DNA from: JACKAF01 sp041391485
GTDB lineage: Bacteria; Bdellovibrionota; FAC87; UBA2466; JACKAF01
Assembly (NCBI GenBank): GCA_041391485.1
Contig: JAWKNY010000010.1
Coordinates: 1 to 64,000 of the forward strand
Length of the DNA stretch: 64,000 bases
Direction of reading: 5' to 3'
In this document: piece by piece, positions 9,477 through 16,666 of the stretch
Layout of the letters: the number at the start of each line of letters is the position of its first letter
Numbering within the stretch: the stretch's first letter is position 1
Made by a program: the position numbers and the translations under genes
Notes under the pieces: generated by a model
Told to the model about the DNA's origin: nothing
What the model saw: only the letters and a program-made list of their open reading frames with translations
Databases searched by the model: none

Positions 9477-11312
9477 CTACTCCAAACTCAACACAGGACT
9501 ATACTCCTGCAAGAGTCGGCGTTTCCACCAGTGGCCGGTGTTGGCTTTCTCTTCGGGTGTGGTGAACTCATAGCGGTAGCGCAGAATGCGCAACGCCTTG
9601 GGCGCACCTTCCGGGAAGGGATTGTACTCAAAGAGTGAGAGCGCCGCCGGCTCATTCGTCAAGAGACGGTAGCTAAGCCGCTGCAGCCACTTTTGATTCT
9701 CAAACAAGCCCAACGAGGCAAACCACATCTGCCAATCGAGCCGAGGCTGGTGAGGTGCCACAAAAGCGGGCGCTTGACCCAGCTCCTGCGGTTGAGACGG
9801 CAGACGGTACGCTTTCCATTCTTTCTCGTCGTTACTGCCTTCAATAATCAGCTCATGGCGCCGAACGGTCATGGAAGAAAATAAACCGTAGCCATTCAAT
9901 AGATTCAACCGATTCGCCCACGTAATAATCGTACTGAACGGCGGGAAATCGGGCCGTGGCGCTCCAAAAGTCTGTAAAACCCGAATGCCGCCACCGATCA
10001 CAAAAACAATCAGAAGCGCCTGCAACAGACACCCTTTCCAACGCGCACGAGCATGAAAGTACGAAACACTGGGAGCCCAGCGGCGCAATACCACAAACTT
10101 AGAGAGCAGGTACTGGTCATCCAGCAAAAACAAACAAAGCGCCATCGTGAGGTAGTTAAAATAGTTATAGTTACCGGTAAGGAAGATAAAGATCTGCAAC
10201 GCGACAAGCGGAAAGAAGGCCCAACGGCGCTGCCGCCTTGGCATGAGAATCAAAAGCGACACCCCGAGCTCAATGACAAACATCACCATCGTCGCAAATT
10301 GAAGCAGAAAGGTGGGCAACTGGTGAGCGTACCACCCTACCCAAGTCGGAAGCGGCTGCGTTTCGAAATGAAATTTAAGCGCGGTGAGATCCTTCCAGGT
10401 GTCATCTCCACTCGCGAGTTTTGCTATTCCGCTCGCAAACATCAGCCTGAAGAGCAACCAACGGTATAAAAAGACCACAATTCTGGACGGAGCGGGGTGA
10501 GATTTAGGAGGCGTCCAAAGCCTATTGGGCGCAAGAAAAATGGCGAGGAAGCCCGCCTCCAGTAACAACCCCTCCCACTGGTACTGCATGAAAACACTGC
10601 CCACACTCGTGAGCGAGAGGTAGCAAATCCAACAAGTAAAGGCTGCAACGCGGCTCACAAAGCCCAAACTCAGGGCCGCGGAACCCACTAGACCTAAAGC
10701 CGCCAAAAACTGCAAAAAGCCATCTGACGTCGAGATCCAACCCAAAGTCGGAAGTTCCCAAAAACGCGTGCTCCCGTAGGCACGGTTTACCATTTCCAAA
10801 AATTCACCGGCCGGAGCAAGACCCTTTTCGCCAAAGAGACCTGGGATCTGAAAAAACAACGAGAGAAAGGCAACAAAAAACACAAAACCGAGTGCCCGCA
10901 AGAACAACCAGCTCACCCACTGGTAGGACGACGGGCTAAAATCCTTACCCATCCCCCAACGAGAAATCCTGGAAACCAAGGGCCGGTGGGAGGCCACCCA
11001 ACGGTATCCCCAGTCACTGAGCCCTCTGAACGGAGCCACCTTCGTATACAGCCACCGTAAGCCGGACAAACCGGGAATGAGTGCACACACGGCGTAGATT
11101 GCCTCTGCTCCGCTCGACCGAATGCCGTTCTCATTAATGAACTGGACGGCTTCTTTGCATTCCGACTCCGGAATATCGGAGAATCCCGCGCCCCTCTCCT
11201 GATAGGCGACGTACTCAACGCCCTCGGTCTGTGGGCGCAGCCATTCCACGCAACGCCGACAGAATCCGCATTCGCCATCAAAAAGTAAGGTAGGACGATT
11301 TGTGGAGGACAT
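9477..11312 (-). CDS. DCC thiol-oxidoreductase fused to lipase maturation factor
   Basis: The product has 611 residues. Residues about 7-120 match the DCC (DUF393) thiol-disulphide oxidoreductase family: TLLFDGECGFC with C15-x-x-C18 and a third Cys at 21. The remainder is a multi-pass membrane protein with the lipase maturation factor (LMF1/LMF2) pattern: RLMFASGIAKLASGD, LKFHFETQPLPTWVGWYAHQLP, and the C-terminal soluble segment with RLDWQMWFASLG. In animals LMF1 sits in the ER membrane and assists folding of disulphide-bonded lipases. Here a cytoplasmic-membrane protein that assists secreted enzymes is inferred. The fused redox domain makes a thiol-exchange role plausible. It is convergent with the haem protein and has no obvious operon partner. 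Confidence 0.85.
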   Translation of the reverse strand: MSSTNRPTLLFDGECGFCRRCVEWLRPQTEGVEYVAYQERGAGFSDIPESECKEAVQFINENGIRSSGAEAIYAVCALIPGLSGLRWLYTKVAPFRGLSDWGYRWVASHRPLVSRISRWGMGKDFSPSSYQWVSWLFLRALGFVFFVAFLSLFFQIPGLFGEKGLAPAGEFLEMVNRAYGSTRFWELPTLGWISTSDGFLQFLAALGLVGSAALSLGFVSRVAAFTCWICYLSLTSVGSVFMQYQWEGLLLEAGFLAIFLAPNRLWTPPKSHPAPSRIVVFLYRWLLFRLMFASGIAKLASGDDTWKDLTALKFHFETQPLPTWVGWYAHQLPTFLLQFATMVMFVIELGVSLLILMPRRQRRWAFFPLVALQIFIFLTGNYNYFNYLTMALCLFLLDDQYLLSKFVVLRRWAPSVSYFHARARWKGCLLQALLIVFVIGGGIRVLQTFGAPRPDFPPFSTIITWANRLNLLNGYGLFSSMTVRRHELIIEGSNDEKEWKAYRLPSQPQELGQAPAFVAPHQPRLDWQMWFASLGLFENQKWLQRLSYRLLTNEPAALSLFEYNPFPEGAPKALRILRYRYEFTTPEEKANTGHWWKRRLLQEYSPVLSLE

Positions 11313-11480
11313 AGAAAGATTGTATCTTGCTTTTCAATAGCAAGCCATTAAAGCCGCCAGCCGTCTCAACCGGATTTCCTCAGGAAATCCCCTCTAAAAA
11401 ACTAGAAACACGCTCCCCCCACCGCATTGACGTGCCCCGGCAAACCGCATGAAACTCCCATCAAGCAAGTGAGGTGTGTC

Positions 11481-12464
11481 ATGGCTAAACAAGCATGCCA
11501 ATCGAAAAGCCAGTCAAACGAATACGATCTCAAAGCCGTGAACCTGGCTAACCACTACTTAGAATCTGAAGCGAAACTACTCTCTCACCTCATCGAAATG
11601 AGAAAGAAAAAGCACTTCATACCCCTAAACTACACAGGGATCTTCGACTATTGCGAAAGAAGACTCCATCTCTCCCGCGCACAAGCTTACTATTTTAAAA
11701 CGGTGGCAGAGAAGGCGGATGAAGTACCAGAAATCAAGCAAGCTGTCCTAACGGGAGAGCTCACACTCTCACAAGCCAGGCGAATCGTACCGGTGCTAAC
11801 CAAAACAAATCATAAACAGTGGATAAAGAAAGCAAAAGAATTGCCGCAAAAGGACCTTGAACGGGAGGTTACCGCAGTTAACCCGCAGGCCCACGTACGA
11901 GAAAGAATAAGATGGGTCGCTAAAGAACTCTCTGAACTCAAAGTATCACTCAGCCCTGAAGCAGCGGCCAATCTTGCCGCACTCCAAAACATCCTATCCC
12001 AAAAGCTACATAAGGCCGCAACAATGGGTGACGTCATTGCCTGGGCGCTACACGTGGCACGAAAAAAACATGATCCCGTGGAAAAGGCGCGACGCTCGAC
12101 TTTATCGGCTAGAAAGACGGGCAGCAACTCGGCGGTGCGGAAGATGGCTCAGTCGGCGGCTCGGCCGGCAACTCCACCACCGCCAAATGCCGGATTGATT
12201 GCAGTCGCCACAAAAAAACCAAGATTCGCATCCCAGGGTAACCGGACATTGATACCCGCAGGAGTCAAACATGCCGTGATCCTGCGCGATCAAATGCAGT
12301 GTACGTTTGTGGCTGCCGACGGTAAGCGCTGCCAACAACAACGCTGGATTCATTTACATCATATCAAGGAATGGAACAGAGGAGGGCTGCATGAGATTGG
12401 AAATCTACGGCTGCTTTGCAGGGCCCATCACGCTCTGGAACATTCTCGGAATAAAGCTCACTAG
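11481..12464 (+). CDS. HNH endonuclease-family protein with helical N-terminal half
   Basis: I place the start at the ATG at 11481 because GAGGTG lies 5 nt upstream; an in-frame ATG at 11427 has no such site. The N-terminal half resembles the DUF222-like helical region (FDYCERRLHLSRAQAYYF, TLSQARRIVPVL). A basic, Ala/Pro-rich linker follows. The C-terminus is an HNH fold: CTFVAADGKRC, LHHIKEWNRGG, NLRLLCRAHH, with the paired His and final His of the catalytic/metal site intact. Families of such proteins are multiplied in Bdellovibrionota and actinobacteria, often as mobile or paralogous genes. Its biological role is unknown. Neighbours do not suggest a restriction system. Confidence 0.8.
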   Translation: MAKQACQSKSQSNEYDLKAVNLANHYLESEAKLLSHLIEMRKKKHFIPLNYTGIFDYCERRLHLSRAQAYYFKTVAEKADEVPEIKQAVLTGELTLSQARRIVPVLTKTNHKQWIKKAKELPQKDLEREVTAVNPQAHVRERIRWVAKELSELKVSLSPEAAANLAALQNILSQKLHKAATMGDVIAWALHVARKKHDPVEKARRSTLSARKTGSNSAVRKMAQSAARPATPPPPNAGLIAVATKKPRFASQGNRTLIPAGVKHAVILRDQMQCTFVAADGKRCQQQRWIHLHHIKEWNRGGLHEIGNLRLLCRAHHALEHSRNKAH

Positions 12465-12513
12465 CGCGTGGGATCCTTATTCGATGAAGTCAGCCGGCGC
12501 AAATTCAACGAGA

Positions 12514-13257
12514 TTAGGCGGTCAGTAAGCTTATTTTTTCGGACGCCCCCAGCCGGTAAAAACGTCTAAGGGATTTCAATGCTTCTTCAATCTTGTTCGA
12601 ATTCTGCAAAACCTCTCGGTGTTTGTGAATGCACTTTCGGGCAAACTGGTTGGCTTCTAGGTACCGATCCACCTGCTCTTTGGATAGCCGATTAGATAAA
12701 GAAAACTGCTCAAACACACGTTCAAAAATTTCGTCGAAGCTCTGCCTCTCCCATTGTTGACGGGAAAAATAGAGCAAAAGAAACTTATCGATGTCGCCCT
12801 GAATTTCTAGTTCCAGCTGACTCACACTTCTACCGGTCAGAGCATGATACAGAAGGTAATGGAAGTGACTGATCTCTTCGCCGGCGATGGCAACGGCGTG
12901 GCTTTGGGCCTCAGTCCAAGAAGCCGGACTCTCTATCGGCGTGGTACTTAGCACTTTCCTCAAAGTCTCACTTAAGAAAATACCGATGTCCAACTGAGGT
13001 TCTTCGTTGCCCCCTGCTGCTTCATTGTATTGCAGGTACACAGCCCCGTGCATCGCTTCAAAGTTTTTTCCTGAGGAAATCTTATCGCCGAGCGCACGCG
13101 AGGCCGCCCCCCTTCGTTCGGTTTCCGATCCCTCTGAACCGCCATCAATCAAAACCTTACCTGGAGCCAGAATCAAAAAATCCTCCGCACGCGCGGGTAG
13201 ATCCAAATTATAAATCTCTGAGAGAGCTGTTTCTATGGTTCTTACGAGTGGGATCAC
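12514..13257 (-). CDS. Unrecognised conserved-looking protein with EExxHF motif
   Basis: The protein has 247 residues and starts at GTG (13255-13257). There is no signal peptide or membrane segment. The middle contains GEEISHFHYLLYHALTG, where the Glu-Glu and two His could bind a metal, followed by an acidic/helical C-terminal half (RQQWERQSFDEIFERVFEQF). It lies 40 nt downstream of the 13298 gene on the same strand, separated by a strong hairpin, so the two are likely co-transcribed with partial attenuation. I recognise no family and can assign no function. Confidence 0.6.
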   Translation of the reverse strand: MIPLVRTIETALSEIYNLDLPARAEDFLILAPGKVLIDGGSEGSETERRGAASRALGDKISSGKNFEAMHGAVYLQYNEAAGGNEEPQLDIGIFLSETLRKVLSTTPIESPASWTEAQSHAVAIAGEEISHFHYLLYHALTGRSVSQLELEIQGDIDKFLLLYFSRQQWERQSFDEIFERVFEQFSLSNRLSKEQVDRYLEANQFARKCIHKHREVLQNSNKIEEALKSLRRFYRLGASEKISLLTA

Positions 13258-13274
13258 TTCATTCTCGTTAAAAG

Positions 13275-13293
13275 GCCTCGCCTTCGGCGAGGC
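13275..13293 (-). terminator. Inter-gene hairpin, possible attenuator
   Basis: GCCTCGCC and GGCGAGGC form a perfect 8-bp GC-rich stem with a 3-nt loop directly after the stop codon of the 13298 gene. On the transcribed (minus) strand it is followed by CTTTTAACG, a short U-run, so it may be a weak intrinsic terminator that lowers expression of the following 12514 gene. Confidence 0.5.
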
Positions 13294-13297
13294 GGCT

Positions 13298-13900
13298 CTA
13301 GTGCTTCGTCTTCGGGTTCACCGCAAACGGCGTTTCAATACCGTGTGTAGAAAGAAGCTGCTTCAGCCGATCGCTTCCGGTAAACAACCACCGCTCGTAG
13401 GTACGCAACAGATCGGAGTTGTTTTGAATGCCGCTGCGTTCGCTCATTTCCCCAAGTACGTCGGAGAAAGGCCGAAATTTCTGTGAAAGTTCTTGGTAGG
13501 TACCCGTATTCCCCAACGTGATTGTTGAGAGCTGCCAGTAAGCGCCCCCGCCCATGCCAAAGTAGTAGTCCATGTCCACGAGCTTGCGCGTAATGCTGTC
13601 GGAGAAAAAACCGGTAATCATCAGGCAGATGTCTCCGAGACGACGCAACGAGTTCCGCTTGGTGAACTCGTCTCCTTGCAGGTACTGGGCGTAGAGGTCG
13701 ACAAGGACGTTCTCTTTGAGGTTGCCCTGCTCGTCCTTGCTATAAAAGCTTTCTGAGGACATGTTGCGCACCAGTAGGTCCGCCAGATACTCGACCGCGC
13801 TGTCATGCGCGTTCAGTTTTTGATTGCTCATAGCCTCACGGAGTTCCTTCTTAAAGAACTCGCGGGCTTCGTCCAGGGTGGCAGGCTTTACAAACGCCAT
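13298..13900 (-). CDS. Unrecognised 200-residue cytoplasmic protein
   Basis: I choose the ATG at 13900 because GGAGG lies 6 nt upstream on the minus strand; the open frame extends further but that extension has no ribosome site. The product begins MAFVKPATLDEAREFF and contains LVRNMSSESFY, LRRLGDICLMITGFFSDS and DYYFGMGGGAYWQLS. The latter looks like a conserved core rather than random sequence. There is no signal peptide. It is the first gene of a two-gene unit with 12514. I do not recognise the family. Confidence 0.65.
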   Translation of the reverse strand: MAFVKPATLDEAREFFKKELREAMSNQKLNAHDSAVEYLADLLVRNMSSESFYSKDEQGNLKENVLVDLYAQYLQGDEFTKRNSLRRLGDICLMITGFFSDSITRKLVDMDYYFGMGGGAYWQLSTITLGNTGTYQELSQKFRPFSDVLGEMSERSGIQNNSDLLRTYERWLFTGSDRLKQLLSTHGIETPFAVNPKTKH

Positions 13901-14088
13901 GAACGGCCTCCTAAAAGTCTTTGGCTTTTGGCGTGGGCCCAGAAGGGCGAAGGGAAGAAAGAAATCCGTACTCGGTGCTGCGGTAAAGCTGCGGGAGCTG
14001 TGCGCGAGATCCGTTGGCAAACGGCCCATGCATAACTACCTATATTCTATCACCTTTTGACACGCCTCTTCAAACTTATCGGATTCCA

Positions 14089-14112
14089 GCACCCGCCGCG
14101 TGAGGCGGGTGC
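14089..14112. repeat. 9-bp inverted repeat hairpin
   Basis: GCACCCGCC (14089-14097) and GGCGGGTGC (14104-14112) are perfect complements around a 6-nt loop, in the divergent intergenic region between the 13298 and 14160 genes. There is no T-run on either side, so an operator or mRNA leader structure is more likely than a terminator. Confidence 0.5.
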
Positions 14113-14159
14113 CGTCTGAATTCACAAGTTATTGACTTAACTAGGATTTTTGCTAGGTC

Positions 14160-15002
14160 ATGGGGGTGGGGACAACCGCAACATACCGCTCTGCAACATA
14201 TTTACTCGTGGGGATCGGCGTTCACGCCGTCCTTTGCGTATCGCTCTACGGGGCTCCGCTTCGCCTCGCCACCACCAGCCCTGACAGCACGCAGCTGCTG
14301 GCAGATCTCGACCTGGGCCCGCAGATTGTCGCTACCGTTCAGCCGGAAGTCTTGGCCGAACCGTACCGGTCTCTCCCCTCATTGGGTTCCTTGTACCTTC
14401 CCAACATTGAGAAACTTCTTTCCGCAAACGTGGATACCGTCGTAGTCGATAAGTCCTTGCACCAAGTGCTCTTTCAAAGCGCGATCGAGCGATTAAGAAT
14501 TCCCTACGTGAATCTCCACATTACAAGTTTGGAATCGCTGCTTCACGATGCAGAAAGAATCGCGCGCACCCTGGGTGGTAAACTACCCGAGTCCTTGCGA
14601 ACTTGCGCCACGAGTTTACAGACTCGGCGCGAACTGCCTCGCTACACTTTCCTTTTGCTCGCCTGGACCAACCCCGCAATGGCCTTTGGCAAAAAGACGC
14701 TTCTCTCAGACATCCTGCACGCCTTTGGCGGGGAGAATCTTGTCCCCAATAAGTGGAACCAGTCCTACCCGCAGCTCTCCGTCGAGTGGTTGCTCCACCA
14801 CCGGCCGGATTACGTTTTTGTAGTGACCTATACCGAGTCCGACATCGAACGAGCTCAAGCGGATATCGCTAAATGGTGGCCGCAGTCCGATACCAAGCTC
14901 ATCGCACTCCCGGCCAATCATTTTTCGCACGCTAATTTTTCACCTCTTAAACATTTGAGGCAGCTAAAGCTGCCTCAAATACCTAAGGGTGAGTGCCCAT
15001 GA
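14160..15002 (+). CDS. ABC importer substrate-binding protein, BtuF/FecB-like
   Basis: The 280-residue product has an N-terminal hydrophobic export segment (YLLVGIGVHAVLCVSLYG) and the fold pattern of cobalamin/siderophore/haem binding proteins: SPDSTQLLADLDLGPQIVAT, PNIEKLLSANVDTVVVD, and near the end LSVEWLLHHRPDYVFV. The ATG at 14160 is uncertain: a promoter-like TTGACT (14132-14137) and TGCTAGGTC (14151-14159) would start transcription at about 14166, where an in-frame GTG lies; another GTG is at 14208. The stop overlaps the permease start (ATGA). Substrate is not determined. No cobalamin riboswitch is seen upstream and no TonB-dependent receptor lies in the window. Confidence 0.8.
   Translation: MGVGTTATYRSATYLLVGIGVHAVLCVSLYGAPLRLATTSPDSTQLLADLDLGPQIVATVQPEVLAEPYRSLPSLGSLYLPNIEKLLSANVDTVVVDKSLHQVLFQSAIERLRIPYVNLHITSLESLLHDAERIARTLGGKLPESLRTCATSLQTRRELPRYTFLLLAWTNPAMAFGKKTLLSDILHAFGGENLVPNKWNQSYPQLSVEWLLHHRPDYVFVVTYTESDIERAQADIAKWWPQSDTKLIALPANHFSHANFSPLKHLRQLKLPQIPKGECP
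14953..14980 (+). repeat. 13-bp perfect hairpin inside SBP gene end
   Basis: ATTTGAGGCAGCT (14953-14965) and AGCTGCCTCAAAT (14968-14980) are perfectly complementary with only two bases between them. The structure lies in the last codons of the binding-protein gene, about 19 nt before the permease start. No T-run follows, so it would act on mRNA stability or translation rather than termination. Confidence 0.65.
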
Positions 15003-15964
15003 CGTCCAAAAGATTTTTATGGGTCCTGGCAGCTTTGGTATCGATAGCGCTTTGTCTCGGCTTCGGTGCGGAACCCTTGCAATGGGATAAGTTATTTACG
15101 CAAGGGACGGCGACATACAGAATCCTTTGGGAACTTCGCCTGCCCCGCCTTTTGTTCGTTGTCTTGGTCGGGGGAAGCCTCGCGCAGCTTGGCGGTACTT
15201 ACCAAATTCTTTTTCGCAACCCGCTCGCAGAGCCGTATATCCTAGGCATCTCCAGTGCGGTGGTTTTAGGTGTCGTCGCGGGGGAAGCGCTTCTAGGCGT
15301 ACCCGTACTTTCTTTCACCAGTATCCTTCTTGGATTTTTTTGCGCGGCGGCTTCTACGCTACTGCTGGTGCTGATTAGCCTTCACGCGGGTACTAAGCAA
15401 GTAGAGCGCATCGTGCTTTTTGGCATGGGCCTTAACTTTGTTTTATCGTCGATTTTGTTTTTAATTCTGTCATTCTATAACCAACACGTCGGCGGTGGTT
15501 CGATGCGGTGGTTATTCGGGCATATTCCTTGGATCGCATGGTACGAAGTCGCTTGGATGTATGGGTTGTGTTTCCCGCTGCTGGGAGTGCTCTATGTTCT
15601 CGGCCGGCCCTTGGATGCTATCAGTCTCGGAGACGGGGTGGCACGCACCTTGGGTTTTTCTCCCAATACCCAACGCACTTGGATCCTTGTCCTTACCTCT
15701 ATTCTCCTTTGCGGACTGGTAACCTACACGGGGGCCATCGGTTTTGTGGGGCTCGTGGTCCCGCATGCAGTACGACTGGCGCTTCGCCCTTCGACGTCGC
15801 GCACACTCTTTGTGTTTTCTTTTTTTCTGGGAGCGGCGTTTCTCGCGCTTTCAGATAGCTTTTCGAGAGTTCTCATGCCGCCCTTTGAACTTCCCATCGG
15901 CATCGTCACGACGCTCATTGGTGGACCCGCGTTTTTGTTTCTGCTTTGGAGGCGCGCCCAATGA
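14999..15964 (+). CDS. ABC importer permease, BtuC/FecCD family
   Basis: The start is placed at the ATG at 14999, which overlaps the upstream TGA (ATGA) and has GGGTGAG a few nt before it. The 321-residue product has about ten hydrophobic segments and FecCD hallmarks: RLPRLLFVVLVGGSLAQLGGTYQILFRNPLAEPYILGISS near residues 50-90 and the coupling region GAIGFVGLVVPHAVRL near 255. It forms the membrane channel of the importer with the SBP upstream and ATPase downstream. Its stop overlaps the ATPase start by ATGA. Confidence 0.93.
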   Translation: MTSKRFLWVLAALVSIALCLGFGAEPLQWDKLFTQGTATYRILWELRLPRLLFVVLVGGSLAQLGGTYQILFRNPLAEPYILGISSAVVLGVVAGEALLGVPVLSFTSILLGFFCAAASTLLLVLISLHAGTKQVERIVLFGMGLNFVLSSILFLILSFYNQHVGGGSMRWLFGHIPWIAWYEVAWMYGLCFPLLGVLYVLGRPLDAISLGDGVARTLGFSPNTQRTWILVLTSILLCGLVTYTGAIGFVGLVVPHAVRLALRPSTSRTLFVFSFFLGAAFLALSDSFSRVLMPPFELPIGIVTTLIGGPAFLFLLWRRAQ

Positions 15965-16662
15965 ATCTTTGCGTCGCCAACAAACTGCGCCTCGCCCATT
16001 TGAACTTGGAAATCAGTGCCCAATTGCCACAAGGCAAGTTCATCGCGCTGCTTGGACCCAATGGAATTGGGAAGACCACCCTGCTACAAGCGCTCATTGG
16101 TGAACAAAAGATCCTCGGCGGGAGCTTGATCCTTTTCGATAAACCAGTCTCGGCGTATTCTCCAAAGGATATCTCGACGACAGTTGCTTATGTCCCGCAG
16201 GATCACGATTACCCCATGCATTTGCGCGTGATCGATCTCCTGCGGTATGCCTTTCTTCCCACGACCGGGTGGTTTCAAGCGCTGCCACCGGAAGAGGACC
16301 CAAGAATCGGCGAGGTACTCACAGCCTTTGCTTTGAACTCTCTCCGGGCACGTCCTTTAGGGAGTTTGAGTACGGGCGAGCGCCAACGGGCTTTTCTCGC
16401 GCGCGCTTGTTTGCAAAGTCCACGCTGTTTGTTGCTCGATGAGCCCACGAACCACCTGGATCCGGGGGGAGTCAAACGCTTCTGGAGACTCCTTCAAGAC
16501 GCCCATGCCAAAGCCCAATTCAGCGTACTCATGAGTACCCACGAACTGCCAATGGTACAGGAGTACTGTGACTGGGTGATGGCGATAGGAGAAACAGGAG
16601 TTCTTTATAGTGGGAAGACTTCGGTTTTTTTTGAGCGTGGGCTAGCCGACTCACTCTACTAG
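15961..16662 (+). CDS. ABC importer ATPase, BtuD/FecE-like
   Basis: The ATG at 15961 overlaps the permease TGA, so translation is coupled; a further upstream in-frame ATG is ignored. The 233-residue ATPase has Walker A GPNGIGKTT (residues 32-40), signature LSTGERQ (about 140), Walker B CLLLDEP with the catalytic Glu (about 160), and H-loop STHE. It powers the importer formed by the two preceding genes. Family members carry cobalamin, haem or ferric siderophores; the sequence does not say which. It converges on the 16667 gene with only 4 nt between stops. Confidence 0.93.
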   Translation: MNLCVANKLRLAHLNLEISAQLPQGKFIALLGPNGIGKTTLLQALIGEQKILGGSLILFDKPVSAYSPKDISTTVAYVPQDHDYPMHLRVIDLLRYAFLPTTGWFQALPPEEDPRIGEVLTAFALNSLRARPLGSLSTGERQRAFLARACLQSPRCLLLDEPTNHLDPGGVKRFWRLLQDAHAKAQFSVLMSTHELPMVQEYCDWVMAIGETGVLYSGKTSVFFERGLADSLY

Positions 16663-16666
16663 AGCC

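Noticed and set aside
13901..14160. Cobalamin riboswitch upstream of the importer
   Set aside because: No B12-box-like sequence is seen; only a simple 9-bp hairpin is present.
14216..14227. Shared GGCGTTCACGCC string with 6819-6830 as a dispersed repeat
   Set aside because: A 12-bp match, one copy coding and one intergenic, is compatible with chance.
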